From assembly GCA_000149265.1 (NCBI GenBank), contig CH003278.1:579551-643550 (forward strand): a stretch of 64,000 bases of DNA, in the 5' to 3' direction. Shown here in pieces: positions 1 through 14,000 of this stretch. A model generated the notes under the pieces. The model saw only the letters and a list, made by a program, of their open reading frames with translations, searched no databases and was not told the DNA's origin. This stretch comes from Ciona savignyi (lineage: Eukaryota > Chordata > Ascidiacea > Phlebobranchia > Cionidae). Both the position numbers and the translations under genes were made by a program. Position 1 is the first letter of the stretch, and each line of letters starts with the position of its first letter.

Positions 1-90
1 ACACAACCGACTAGCTAGCGACCAGTTTCAAACCTGCAACCCTTCGGCTGAAAGGTGTGGCACGAAACCACCAGACTAATCTGTCGTAAA
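1..90 (-). repeat. tRNA-derived SINE, truncated by window edge
   Basis: The head end of an interspersed repeat seen many times in this window. In sense orientation (minus strand here) each copy starts with a tRNA-like head carrying A-box and B-box-like sequences and a CCTTTC/GAAAGG-type hairpin. The body follows, ending in a tail of ATCCT repeats in the best copies. Only the head and proximal body are inside the window. Confidence 0.7.
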
Positions 91-711
91 ATGGGTTTTT
101 AAATTGAGGTATCTTACAGGTGGTCGACACTCTTTAGTTTGTATTGTACAAACTACGCCACCCAAATTTATAGGCCCCAACATTTAGAGTTTTAAACTAT
201 CGCTTATTTTGGTAACAATACAGTATACTTAATTACTGTTGAGTTTCTACAGCTTGTTCGTGTTAAATATAATTAGGATAAAGTTACTTAAATAAAAAAT
301 GTCCGACAGGAAATATCTAGGTGGGTTAGTATGTAGATTTCGTGAGTTCGAAACTGTTCGTTAGGTAGCCTATAATCGGTTGTCGGTGTGCCATGCATTT
401 GGTAGACATCGCCTGGACTGTGAATTAATGTGTTAATCTTGAACTGAAGAAGGTCTCAATCATGTACTACAACGCATTGCAATAGATTCCTTTATCCAAA
501 TGTGGACGCAAGGTAACCTGGTGTTTGCTAGTGATAATTGTAATAATTATGCGCATCATATATATATATTAGGAGTATGAAATAGCTGACCCTAAAATCC
601 CAAACAAATCGATGGAGAATTTAAATGTACCAACCCTTAACTCTTTTGCGAAAAATTCCCAACTAAATTCAACCTGACTAATAAATCAGTCCGACCGAAT
701 ACCTTTTTGAG
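91..711. other. Intergenic, no gene seen
   Basis: AT-rich sequence without a convincing coding frame, RNA gene or inverted-repeat element. A short motif near 120-140 (a GTCGACACTCT-like core) resembles motifs near 940, 25760 and 26710, so some of this may be old repeat. Confidence 0.5.
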
Positions 712-1005
712 TTAGTGCGTCACCATTCAGAAAAGGTTCACTGGTTCGAATTAGTCGCAAGCAAGTCGGTTGTGTTTTTGGGCAAGCCTCTTAAGGGACA
801 TTGGCTCGACCCTATGGATTGATCTGTTCTGAAAAAAATTCGCAGGAACGCTTAATGATTTTACGTATGACCACCCCTTGCGTTTTCCCATTCACAGAGG
901 TAACGTGATTATCCTACCTTAAAATAGTGGTTAACCCGTGGTTGACTCTTTCTAGATCATGTTTTCTCATTCACAGAGACACAAACAAGAGTATCCTATC
1001 CTAGA
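712..1005 (+). repeat. tRNA-derived SINE, diverged, plus orientation
   Basis: The tRNA-like head (720-770) is followed by the body, with recognisable fragments of the family sequence such as TCGGTTGTGT and TTTTCCCATTCACAG. The end is an ATCCTATCCT tail near 990-1003. The body appears to contain a local duplication of the TTCACAGAG segment (about 890-900 and 970-980). Confidence 0.65.
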
Positions 1006-2074
1006 CGTTTTGGGTAAGGAATTTAAACCCAACCAATTTTAGCCTAGAAACCAACCGTAGACTTCGCATTAAGAGACACTGCATTCACATGTCAAATTTT
1101 ATTCAATAATTTATACAAAAATGAGTTGGCAACAATTTCCTAAACAGACAAAAACTGCTAACTAAGCTAGTTAAAAAGTACCAGCCGAATCGTTTTAGAC
1201 TGAAGAAATTAATTTTTACCCATACAAGAATAACATACTAATCGGGATTACACAATACATGCGGATTTAACAGAAAAATCAGCAGAAATAGTTTAAACCA
1301 CTAATTTTGTTAATTTTTAGTAATGTGCAGGAAATCATATTCATTTATACATTACGATGGTACAATATACAATGTTTATTTGCAAGTTTCTTAATTTGTT
1401 TGCCTTAAAAATGATACCAGTATATTTAATGTGGAATTAAAATGTTTACGTATCATACTAGTATCTTTATGACGTAATAAAATCGTATGATATCACAGTG
1501 TCAAAATAACTGATTTCACGGAATGTTATTATGACGCAGCAATAAATATCATGATTTTTCACAATTTGTATATTCTACAATATGCAAAATTAGAACCTAG
1601 AAAATTTAAATTGATATTTAAACATAAACAATTGGATATGAAAAACACTACTTCAAGTGTATTTGTCATACTTCAGAGAGACTGCAAGCTCTTTTTTCCG
1701 CAGCTGCACAATTTTTCCGTTGCACTAATTGAAAGTTATCAAAAACTTTGCACAAAAGCCTTCGGAAAAAAACGTAGTAAAATTCAAATTTCTGGATCCA
1801 ATACATCAATTTTAGCGTATCTACGTGTTTCAGCGTAAACTTCAGGCGGATTTGCCTGTGATTCTTAAAAATATCATCAAATCAATAATATCTTCAATTA
1901 TGTTAGAATGAAGTGCAGACACAGGGATATCATATCATAATTTTGATGACTTCAAATAATGTTGATTTTCACCATTTTTTTTACGTAACACACTTCAAAT
2001 AACCCCCCCAAATAGGTGATAGTGCAAAACGATGATGGCATCAACAGAATGATGTTGATACAACATAGACCTCA
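1006..2074. other. Downstream of SGPP-like gene, no gene seen
   Basis: AT-rich sequence. A 95-codon frame at 1551-1838 on the plus strand has no family resemblance and no splice context that I can support. The 3' UTR of the minus-strand phosphatase gene must lie here, but I see no canonical poly(A) signal close to its stop. Confidence 0.45.
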
Positions 2075-5000
2075 TTAGATCCCCATGGCGTAGAAGAGCC
2101 GGGGTATCAGTTCAACTGAAGCGAAACTGATGGCGGTGTAGACAACGATTTGAATCGGAACGTCAGAATCCCAGGCCGCTTTCGATCTCGACGCCAACCC
2201 CAGCACCGTGTTGCAAATCACCATCCAGCTGAACCACGATCGAGGGTCCTCGTCATCCGGGGAGGACTTCCTATCGTCGGGGGTGACGTCACCCTGGCAC
2301 GATGATGTCGTCGATGCAGTATCGTCGTCATCATCCAGTTTCGCTTTCGCGCTCTGATGATACAAAGTATAGTGAATTAGTTCTATGTTCTTCCCAGCAT
2401 TATGCATAAAAATGTGTTTCTAATATTTAAAAATTTCTAGATCAAATTTTTGTTTACTATTTTAAAATGAAGAAATATATTTCTATCAATATAAGTGAAA
2501 AAACAAAGATATTTTATTTGTAATTTAAAACATTGGGTAACATTTGGTACTGAAGCCATAATAATATCTGAACCCAACTCATCAGCTGCACAGTACAAGA
2601 CACCAGGAAATACAAGAATGCGGCAAGAAATAGAAAATAGTGAATTTCTTAGCGTAAATTCAAAGTCTAGTTTTTGGTAAAAGCGGCTTTACAACACAAT
2701 TCAAGAAATTTAATGATTATTTACTTTTCCTCCAATTGTTTTTTATTTAACATTGCAGCAAACAATTCAAAGCACCCACTTACTCTGATAGGAGGCAGTA
2801 TGAAGTCCCGTGTATAATGCTTGCTGTGTTGCGGCAACGTTTTCCTGTGCACGCTGCTGCTATACGTTGACACACCGGCCAGATTGAACACATTAATGAC
2901 AACAGCTTTGATCACAAGCTTAGTAATGGCCTTGGTCACGAGCATGCATATGCCACCTGTGTCGTTATTTTAATCAATTAATCAAAATTATGTAAACATA
3001 CATACTAACATATACACCGAAGACGGAAACCTTGTTTCATTTTTTTGTAAAATTGCATATTAACATACCGGTACATATAAATGTTGCTATAATAAGTTGT
3101 ACGGTAGGTTGTTGTTGTCATTAAAATCGTAATTTGCTTTGCAATGTCCTAGTATGCCATAGTTTAAATGTATAAATAGCAATCTATGTACATTGGCCCC
3201 ACATAATAAAGCAAAATCAGGTTTTAACTTTTCTATTGACCATGATTTCTGATTAGAGTGTCTTTGAAATGTTTTTTTAAACATAACTGAGTATGTATGC
3301 CGGTACAGCAAAAAATTATTTGTTGTGGAACAATATTACTGTTATGGCAACAAACTGGAACATCTTACTGTATGATTTTTATAGGAAGGTATTAGTATAT
3401 AAACCATATTCACAATTTGGGAGTTCATGTATACATCTCTGCCGCTTTTGCGTACTTAAGTAGTGTTTAATTACAGTTTTATTGTTTTTCCTTATGCAAA
3501 AGTGCCTAATCACGTTATAATATAATCACAAACTGCATGTAAAGAGCACTAAGAATTACATTATATATATAAATTGGCTTCTCTTGGGTAATACATAAAT
3601 GCAGTGATTTTAGATTAGACTGTGGTTCAAAAGTTCTGCAAGAAATTTATTAGTTTGGCCTATTTCACTAAAAGTAATTACAGAGCAGAACAATGCAGTA
3701 ATTAAGTGTAAGCTTGCAGTAAACAAAGTAATTTTGCATTTTTTTTTAATACAACTAGTCTTTGGAGGCTTAAGCAAGGCTCCAAAACAGGCAAATTGTG
3801 TGGCTTAAATTAATTCAGGACACGTGGGTGGGTGGTGTGTAATTGTATACAAGTGTATGGCAGTGTGGACTATGGACTGATGGTGCGTGTAATCTGATAT
3901 TTTTTATCTTTGTTCAAGCCTTCCTATCTGTTTTATTTTTAACTTCTCAGTTGGGCTTAAAAAGTCCCAGCTTAAATAAACTTAGCTTGCGCAATCTGTT
4001 GAAGTTGTTTTCAGTATTGTTATGTGCGCAGCTGACTTGGGCAATTACGAAACCGCTTACATTGCATAACAAACAGTCAGACTAAAGTCCAAACCTATTA
4101 TTTCTGTGTCTAGCTGGACTTGGAGGCACCTATTGGTTGTATATTTATGATGAAATGTTTAAAGTGGTATGGATTATAAATTTAAAGACGTCTGGATTAT
4201 AAAACAACAACACTTAGAACCTAATAGCAGAGGGTTAAAATACACATTTAATAATATGTTATACTTTCAAATATTTTTATTTACAATAGTGCAATTATCA
4301 TTTAGTCAAAACTAAAAAACTTGGCGCCAGCGTTAATCAAACCAAAACGTAGCGACAAAGACCTTTTAAGAAAAATGACTCAAATATGTAACATTACAAT
4401 GAGGGTCAACAAAACTTATGTTTAATTAGAACTTAATTTATTTGATCAAACAACTGCTGCAAATATGACCTATATTTGTAATGAATGGAAGTTCCAATCC
4501 AATAAGTGAAACAGTGTTGCATTGTGGATTACAGCGATGTTTCAAAATAATGTTGAAATAAATACTACAACAATAAAATACCATGTAATTATCACATTAT
4601 GTTTATAGCAGATAGAAATTTAAATAAAGCCTATTTTTTGGCCTAATTTAGAATGTTATATTCCAATCAGACACGTAAAAGGAAAAATATTTGTTAAATA
4701 TTACTTTTATTCAGAAGACATGCAGTTTTTAATTATTAATGCCACAAAAATAACTTAAACAATGTCAAAATTATTTACTTAATAAACATTTCTGAATATC
4801 TTCTTCTAATAATATGCTACCGGCAATAAATTAGTGGTGTTTTACAGTATTATTCAAAATCATTTATTTTTCGGAATACTATACAAAACCACAAGACACA
4901 ACCAACAATCGACGCCACTAAAGCCCACTGTACCATGCTTAAGGCAATAGCCTTATTAGCTGAATTCTTGGAATGAGTGAATAATGAGGTCATTGCTAAC

Positions 5001-8000
5001 CATGCGTGTTCGTCGGCCTTTAATTTTGGGTTTCGGTTGACAAATTGTGGACAGCAGTGACATTAAGTAATTGAGCTTTACAATGTTGCTTAATGCCAAT
5101 TTGATTATAATTTGCTTTCTTGCATAAAGCTTGTTAAATGTCACAAATAATAAAATCCAGTTAATTATAACTTAATCTTTATGTGTGATATACTCTTGTA
5201 TTTCAGTTGCTCACCTTTTGATATTACACTTTAATATGTACAATTTATTAAATACATAATAATGGTTTGCCACCAAAATGACAGTGACGATTCTACATGT
5301 ATTGTATATTTATATGAATACACAGGATACAGACTGGAGTTAATTATAGAACCAGTGTAATTGATACCCAGGTGAAAATTGTTAATGAAAGAAAACGTGT
5401 TTTGTGGCTCTTTATGCTGTCATAGTGAAACAACAATGAGATATGTGATGACACACTCGTATTCTGTGATCAAATTTCTGGCCCTTTCTTCCAAAGCACT
5501 GAACAACAGCATTAAGCTGAGTAAGGAGGATTAACTTTGTGGTTAACCAGCATTGAAAGAAGTGCATTAGCCTGATTGTATACAACTTCTTTGTAGTCGA
5601 TTAAATAAAATATAATTTAACAACCTATTGCTATTTATTGGCCTTCATAAATTAGAAAAAAGGTTATGTAATGATTTTATGGTCATAATTTATTAGATTA
5701 TGTTACATGCACATAAAATATAATAAAAACTTTAAAATTTCCGTCCTTTGATACCTATACAAATAATTGCTTTTTAACATATAATTTTCCATTTCAACCT
5801 AGTACCGGCTTTTATGACATAAATACTAAACTAACTTAAACTGAGAGTAACTGTATTAAGGAAAACATGAAGTATGCAGAGCTGCTGTGCTGGTTACAGT
5901 TATGTATTAACCAAGTTACTAAACAGAGCACAATAATCCATATCCAATTGGGCATGGATTTTGGCTACATGCTAAAAAGTGGTAAAGGAATCAGCTTTAT
6001 GGTTAGTCAGCTCTGTTTTTGGGCAAACCACAGGAATATCACCTGAATCCAATAGAAAAATTGGCTTAACTGAAAGAATAGAAATGTAATATTACATTAT
6101 TCTAATATACAACATGCCCCAGTAATCCAATAAACACACAAGGTACTCTGATGACTACCTGTGTGATAACAACCCCTGTGTTTTACCCTTCATAAAGATA
6201 AACAAGAATATCTTAGCCTATATAAAACAGTAAAACTTACCAATCACGACCCTCGACAGTGTAAACTGCGTGAAGGTGATGAAATCAAGCCCAGGATGAG
6301 TTTCAAGCAATCCCGACATACCCAGCAACCGTGATCTCTGGCTTCGTCCCAGCACGATACCAGTCACCACACCAAACAATATGCACTGGAGTGAAAGATT
6401 TTAAACATCATGGGCAAATAATTTTAAAGGGAAAAACTATTGGAAAAGTGCAGCCTAGCAACATCATCCACATCGTTATAAACAAATTAATGTTTCTTTA
6501 TATTTTTTTTTAATTTTTAAACATTTTAGAACGTTTCATGTTATGAGTTATTATTACATCTCAATGAAAAATGAATGCAAAGCACAAAGGCTAATGGTTT
6601 GTGGCATGTGTATATTCAGTTTGTACTGTGTATAATGGCATAAAAAAACTAAATTTGGATGATTTAAAGTATAAAATTTATAGTTAAAGCCTTTTTAATT
6701 TATAAAGCTTTTGCTGTAGCATTACTACTATATGTTCCAACGCACTGGCAGAACCTATTAAAACCTTTTTATTATCTATACCATATCTCGAGAATTTACT
6801 CCCATTAATTTATTACTGTTGGTTGCTTTGATAATATTGGAACAACAGAGCAGCAACAATGTTTTAACATAAACGTAAGGAGTTTTTATGACACACACAC
6901 ATTTATTTACATTTGTTACTACCACCAGTTTAAATACACGAATTGTTACTTTCATCAAATTCAATTTTATTACCTTGCGTAGTCTACTATAACATGTGAA
7001 ACAAACATTATTTAGATTTTATACCACACCAACATCACAATTAGTTTAGCGATGCATAAATGAAACAAACACAAAAACACAAAGCCTATTTCTCTCACTA
7101 AGTGTTGTTTTTGTTTTATTGCGAAAAATATTTCCCAGGGATTTTTTTGTGGAATATCGGTTAAAATTACTCTTTAAGTGCAAAAGGTTACTGACACCTG
7201 CTCTAGTCAATAATCGGATTGTATTATTATAAAAACATTTAGGCAACTAATAGTTTCACAAGTTTTAGATTTTCATTTGTTTGCTTTCAGAAGTTATAAA
7301 ACAAATTTATTAGTCTTTAGGGAGGCGACCAAATTTTCTAAAGAATGTGGTGGCTGCATATACATTAGGTTTACCATTGTTATGGGAATTAAGGTAAGAC
7401 AACTGGCTGTATGGATATGAGCCGTATATTATACCAATTGCAACAATTGAAAAATGTGTCATTTAAAGTTTAGTTTTAAAGGAAAAAAAGGAAGTTGTAA
7501 CAACAGCTGAAGCATTTGTGTTTTAACCCTTATTAGTGTGTTTGGCTGTTCTGTGTACTTTTTCAGTGCGCAATTCATTTTAAAATTTGCTTAGTCAACT
7601 TTAGGGTCAAGGTGAAAACTGGATTGTAAATTTATCGTCAGTGTTTTTTAATGTTCGGACTGTAGTTGTTCTCATTTCGTTATCACTGTTTTCCCGATCT
7701 AACAATACAAATTCTACATTACATTGTATAAAAATAACACTATGAATTCATAAAAGCAGTAAAAAATGTAGGCGTTTATCATCATAATGACCTAGATGCA
7801 TCGGTATTGGACAAAAATACAAAAATTTGGTAAAAAATTACTATAGGCAATATTCTGTGAAAACTACAAAAAATGCAAGAAATAAAAAAGTTCTATTAAC
7901 TCTTTCCCGTCCCAACTCGCCATATATCGCGAGTTGGTGGGAAAACATGGTATCCCGCCTGTACATAAATGGGTGCAAATCTAAAAAACGATTTCTCCGC

Positions 8001-11000
8001 AATGCGTAATGGTAGAGACCTTAGCTATGGCTCATTCGATCAAGGAAACCCTATATTTTATTCTCTGTAATTTTCGTGGAGAAATATTAAAAATGCGAGG
8101 AGTGATAGCCTTTTTTTTTTTTTTCAAGGCTTCGCCTCTTATTTCTATCGATTTTACACGAATTTACAAGTGACTAACTCAGCCAATAGGAGTCGCGTTA
8201 ACTTGCGGAGAAGCTCTTTTTGGTCAAGCAAGTCTTTCTTTACATTCTCTGTGAATTTCGTGCCGTTGAAAAAAAAAGGAGAGCGTTGGTGACGTTTTCG
8301 CAGCAGGCGTTTATGCTTCGTGTTCACCAAAGCATGAATCCAGCTGAGCCTGCTGAGCGCACGATAAAGAAAAAGGCGGCGAGACTAGCTAGTTCGGTGT
8401 GCCCTGCTTTGAAGAATATTGGATATAGTATTTGTGTTTGTTTGCTTTTGTATGCCCTTTTTACACTTCCTTCACTGTTCTTATTTATACTTTTTACTAT
8501 TTTAGTTCTACAAAACTAAAAACTGCAATGCGTTTTGGTTCAATTTTTCATAATATAGTTAGAATAAAGGAAAATTTCAATTAGGAATAGTAAAAAAACT
8601 ACTGAAGATACAAATACAGTTCAAATTTTCCTGAGTACAAAAACTATTAGACAATCTACATTCCAATTTTCATATCATTTGGGCATACCAATAATTAGTG
8701 AGTATTTCGTTTGTCAGTGCACCTCAAAATTTTCAAAGTCGAGCAGAATTTTCTTTACATAAAAAGTGGTGTTCACTAAAGTTTACAGAATATATTCTTT
8801 ATTGGAGGTAGATTCTAGGTGTGCGGTTTGTTTAAAAGAGGGATAAATTATCTTTCCAACCATACTAAATATTAAATCATAGCATAAATTTGAGAAAAAC
8901 TGTGCTAATTTGAAAATGACCAAAAATTGTAAAAAACACTGCGGGACAGCATGTTTAAATTAATGCATTTGGCCGGGAGTGAAAGAGTTAAACTATAAAC
9001 AGAAGCTAGTGCAAGCCAATCAACACTCACCGTGTCACAAAAAGACGGGTTACCAGGCTCAGCCACTGGGTGGAGGCAGAGCAGGAACAAAAAGAACAAA
9101 ATAAGTTGAATTTGAGGTTCAAGTCGTTGTTGGCTGATGTACAGATCAACATAATCATCAACCTTTAATTTATTGTCATACGGATTTGAAAATGGAAGAA
9201 AACTGACATATAATATGCATGCTTGTATTTGTACACTTGTTTATGTATAATAAACACACTTTTATTAAATATTTTCATAGTTCAATCAAAATACTGCTCT
9301 AAAAATAGATTGTGAATATTTTCCAAAACTTTTTAAATTTTAATAAAAAATTACAAAAATGCAATGTACACTGTATTTTTTTTTATATTTTTTAACTTGG
9401 TGAAATATAAAAGCGTTTGCACAACAATAGATATCGATAAGCACACGGCCGTTCTATAACATGGCAACAGCCCTTAGAGGATAAATTGTATCGCAAAGTC
9501 AACCAACCTGCATCCACAGTGACAGCACCAACACTCCAACAATGCCTCCGCACACTATATCAGCTGGGCTGTGCACACCCAGGTACAATCGACTAAATAA
9601 CACTCCAAATGACCCTGGCAGTAATTACAAAATTGAAGAAAATTTTGTGGTCGTTTATTCAATAATTATTGATACTATACTTGTCTGGTTCTAAACCGAG
9701 AGAATATATCAGAAAAATACACCATACATTTAGTGGGGAATAATACCTAACCACGCTGTGCATCAACGAGTTTTAGTAAATCTATATAAAAAGTTCTACA
9801 TTGAAAATGTGCTGACACCTTTTGCTAACCCCTGTTAAACCTCTTCATTTTGGAACATGTATATTTACACACATTTACATAGAACCACTAAAATCACCGA
9901 TAAAGATCAACTCACATAGGACAATTAGTGTACAAACTACCCCCATCTCCAAGGTAGACAGCTCATAATGGAGTTTGGTGTAAAGCCAAATGTACCAAGG
10001 CATTATCACTCCCAGTAATGAATGATGACTTGGAAGAGCCCTAAAAATAAAGGTGGATATAAGTGAATTAATAACGTGCCAAATATCAAGTCTGTTTATT
10101 CAAAACAAGACAAGACATCCAAGATTCAAAATTTCATCCAAGAAAAAAGTTTACAGGTTTAAAATCGGCATAATTTTTAAACAAGACAGAAACATGACAT
10201 AATGTTTATTTAAATATATACCGGTATTTAGATAGGCTTAATAGGCCTATACATACTTATCATGTCATGCTTTTTCATTTATTATGTGAATGAATGCCAT
10301 GCTTACATAATGTTTATTTATATATATATAAAGCTTTTTTATACTATACAATAATCACTGGCCAACAGCAAATTTTAAACAAAGATTCTAATGATCGTAT
10401 CTTAAAGTATTTTTAATGCAGATTCCAAAAATGATTTTACTTTTTTTCTAGCACATCAGGTTTTTGAGATATTTTGGTTTATGCAATTTTAAATCATTTT
10501 TTGTTTTACAGTCCACTTACAATAGAACATACATTCTTAAATGGAAAAACAACCCAAGTGCAAGCTCTAAATAACAAGGAAGGGATAAAAGGATATTTTT
10601 GCAAGTTTTTTTAAGTGTAGAGTAGAGTACAGTTAGTGTAGAGAGTGAAAAATGTAGGAACATACCAGGCGGAACTGAGGGAATTATATTAACATTATAT
10701 GGTAATATGTTGTATCCAAATAAATTAGTTATTTCTGTAGTTGTAAAATAGTAATATACATAGTATTTTTACAAGTAATTTCTGAATATATTGCCTATCA
10801 TAATGCCCAGAAACTGCTTAAACCATACAGATCGATTTTTCTTTGTCTGTGGAAAGTTTACAAGCAAAACACAGCTCTTATGATATCAAAAAGATGTATG
10901 CGGCATATTTTGGTTACCCATGAGGCAACCAAGATAATTCCTGGGCATCCCGTAAAATATGCAAGATATGCAGCTTACGCTTGCACAACTGGCTATATAT

Positions 11001-14000
11001 ACGGTCTCCTTATATGCCAATTTTCATCCAAATGATTTGGCGTGACGCTGACGATCACTGTCAATATTGCTATTTTTTCTTACTAAATCAAAGGGTTTTC
11101 CTTTAAACAGAGAGACAAGATAACATATCCCAACTTGGATTCAGTAAGGACCCCTGTTCCTTATAATAAATTGATGCCACCACCAGTATCTCCACTACTT
11201 TTACTTAATACTACTGATAGCAGTACTGGTTCCAACTACACAGATTCTGATACCACAGAAGATCCCGTCTTATTTTCACAAAAACAGTTAAATGCCTTAA
11301 TTAGAGATCTATGTCCAAGGAAAAAGCGGAGCTCATTGCATTAAGGTTAAAAGAACGAAATATGGTTGAAAAAGATGCCAAAGTAAGTTAGTACAGAAAG
11401 CGCAATTGGGACTTATCTTTGGCCTTCAAGTTTTTTTTAAGGTTAAGGGATTTCTTTGTTATTGCCATGATATTGAAGAGCTGTTTTAAACTATAGTTCA
11501 CATTGTTTTTTTTTTTGTTTTTTTTTAAGTTTTATTGCCACCATTGCATATCAAGCTAGGATTAATAAAGAACTTTGTAAAAGCTATGGCAAAACAGAAT
11601 TCAAATGGTTTTGAATTTCTCTGTTAAAGTTTCCCATGCTATAATCAAGCCTAGCTAAGTTGAAAGAAGAAATCTTTGTTGGTCTACAGATTCGGAAAGT
11701 TTTTGAAGTTCTAGTAGCCATGTTAATGGCAGAAATATGGTCATTTAAGGGATACAAAATACACTCAATGTTACACACCATACCCCTCATATCTCAAAAT
11801 CCTGATGTGCTAGCAGAAAACTAATGCCAGATTCGGAATCAGCGCCTCGATGTTAGCCAGAAATAAGTGTTCTTGTTCTCGTTTTAAAAAAAAACTATGT
11901 TTTTGTTGACCAGTGTAATTATACATCAAGGAACAGGAACAGCACCTCCATTGTTTGGACTTACCACTACAAAGTCCTAATAGAGATAAAGCGGCAAAAG
12001 TACCGAAGAAGCATTAACCGGTACTGCGGTACACAACTGTTTAATATCAGTTAAATTTTTATAACACAATTATTTGTTTAAGAAAAAATGAAGTCTGAAA
12101 GATTTAAACACTACCGGTATATTTAAAATTAGATTTTTTTTGTAAAAATCTTTATAATCCACTAAATCAGCGAAACTTTCACAAAATGGCAAAAACAAAT
12201 GAGGGTGGCCATCAAACCCAGTATCCATTCTTTACAGAAAATTAACTGATTCCCACTTACCAGTCAAATGCTTTTTCAAGCGGCACCACTGGAGGTCTAG
12301 GTGGTCTTGGTAAGCAGAGCAATGTTTTTAAATATCCGGTTGTATAAAATCCTATTCCCATTAGGATACCGAATAACCTGCCCAGTCGTGCATCAAATAT
12401 CCTGCAAAATATTTTTTCTGAACAAAGTACTAGGGATTTAAATCAGAAAGTAGCCATTAGGCTACCAGTTAACTAAGTACTTTAAATATTAAGAAACAGT
12501 TTTTTTGTGCTTAAAATTACAAAAAAAACGCAAGTGCCAAAAAAGATTGCTATAAAAACCTTACGTTACATACACTCCTTAACAGAGCCATTGCCACTAA
12601 ACAGTCAACCAACTTTATCCTGATTAGTTGTGTATACATTATACAACCAGAGATATGTTTATACAAACATGTATGATATATATGATCAGTTGATCACAAT
12701 CATTAATTAATAATGGCATGTATAATATGACTATTGACTATGATGATATCTAGTATGCATCTGGTATTAAATATCTGCTTGAATGTGACTCTAAGGAAAT
12801 ATCATTTGAATATTGGACCTTATACTTCTTGCAAAGAAAACCAAACGTAACTAAGACTTGATTTTAAAATTTTAATCAGCTTATTATTAGGGCTGCGAAT
12901 TAACGGTTAATTTGAAAAACGGTTAACTGATGTAACAATAATCGGTTAACCGTTAACCGATTTTCTTTAAGCTACTGTCCAATCGGCACCGTTTTTGGCA
13001 AAGAAAGTAATAGGTCAGGCAGCCGTTCGTGGATACATAGCGTTCGCCGAGTAATAAAGCCGCAGAGCGTGGCGGCGTTGCCTTTTATCTTCCCGCGATG
13101 ATTACAGATAAGGAAATTGGCGCGAAGCCAAGATCACGTGTATTTACCGCGATTGTGATTATTCCTATCGGTGGTTCGAACTATTTTACTCAAACAAGAA
13201 TGAAAAAAACAAAATTAATTTGCTAAGACTAAAAAAACAAGGGATTGCTCAGGAAGTATATTTACAATGACGTGCATATCCGGTTTGAATAATTACGGGG
13301 AATTGCATAATTGCGTAATTTCGATTTGACGTCCGTAACGCAATTCCGATGTCCGTAATTACGTAACTGAACGTAAGTTCGTAATTACGTCCAGCTCTAT
13401 GCATAGTATTAAACAAACTACAGTTGTCAGACAGCCATTTCACGTCAAAAAAAACGTGCGTTTTACCAACCAACGAACAGATAAGAGTTTAAAAAAAAGT
13501 TGTTAAAAAGTTGTTAAAAAAGGTTAAACGGTTAAAATTTGACGTGACAACGGTTAACCGTGGTTAACCGTTAATTTTTCGCACCTCTACTTATTATATT
13601 TTCGAAACTATTTAAGCAAGAAACTTCTAATGGATGTATTAAAATTAACTTATTTAATCTACTTTCAATCTGCTAGATTTGATGTGTGGGGTTAAGGGTT
13701 ACAAGAGATGAATTTAATTGGGTAAAAAAATAAAATATACCATTCACCTAAGGAGCAGTAGCATATTAGTACTTACTTTCTTGATCCTTAATACTACAAT
13801 CCGGTACAGTTAGTGCTATATTGTGGTAAAATGATTGACAAAAATATAGGTTGTGACGAGACAATCATAATTTGACATTGCTGTATTTTTCTTTACTTGG
13901 TGCATTTTTCGATTTTGCGGTTTAGAGTGGTTAAAAATGGCCTCGATCTTGTTGACTGTTCAAATCAACAAAATATTCCTCCTACCTTAGTCAAATGTAA

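Noticed and set aside
9031..9051. Short exon 6 of SGPP starting at the AG near 9051
   Set aside because: It leads to a stop in exon 7; the longer exon starting at 9162 keeps frame and aligns with SGPP family sequence.
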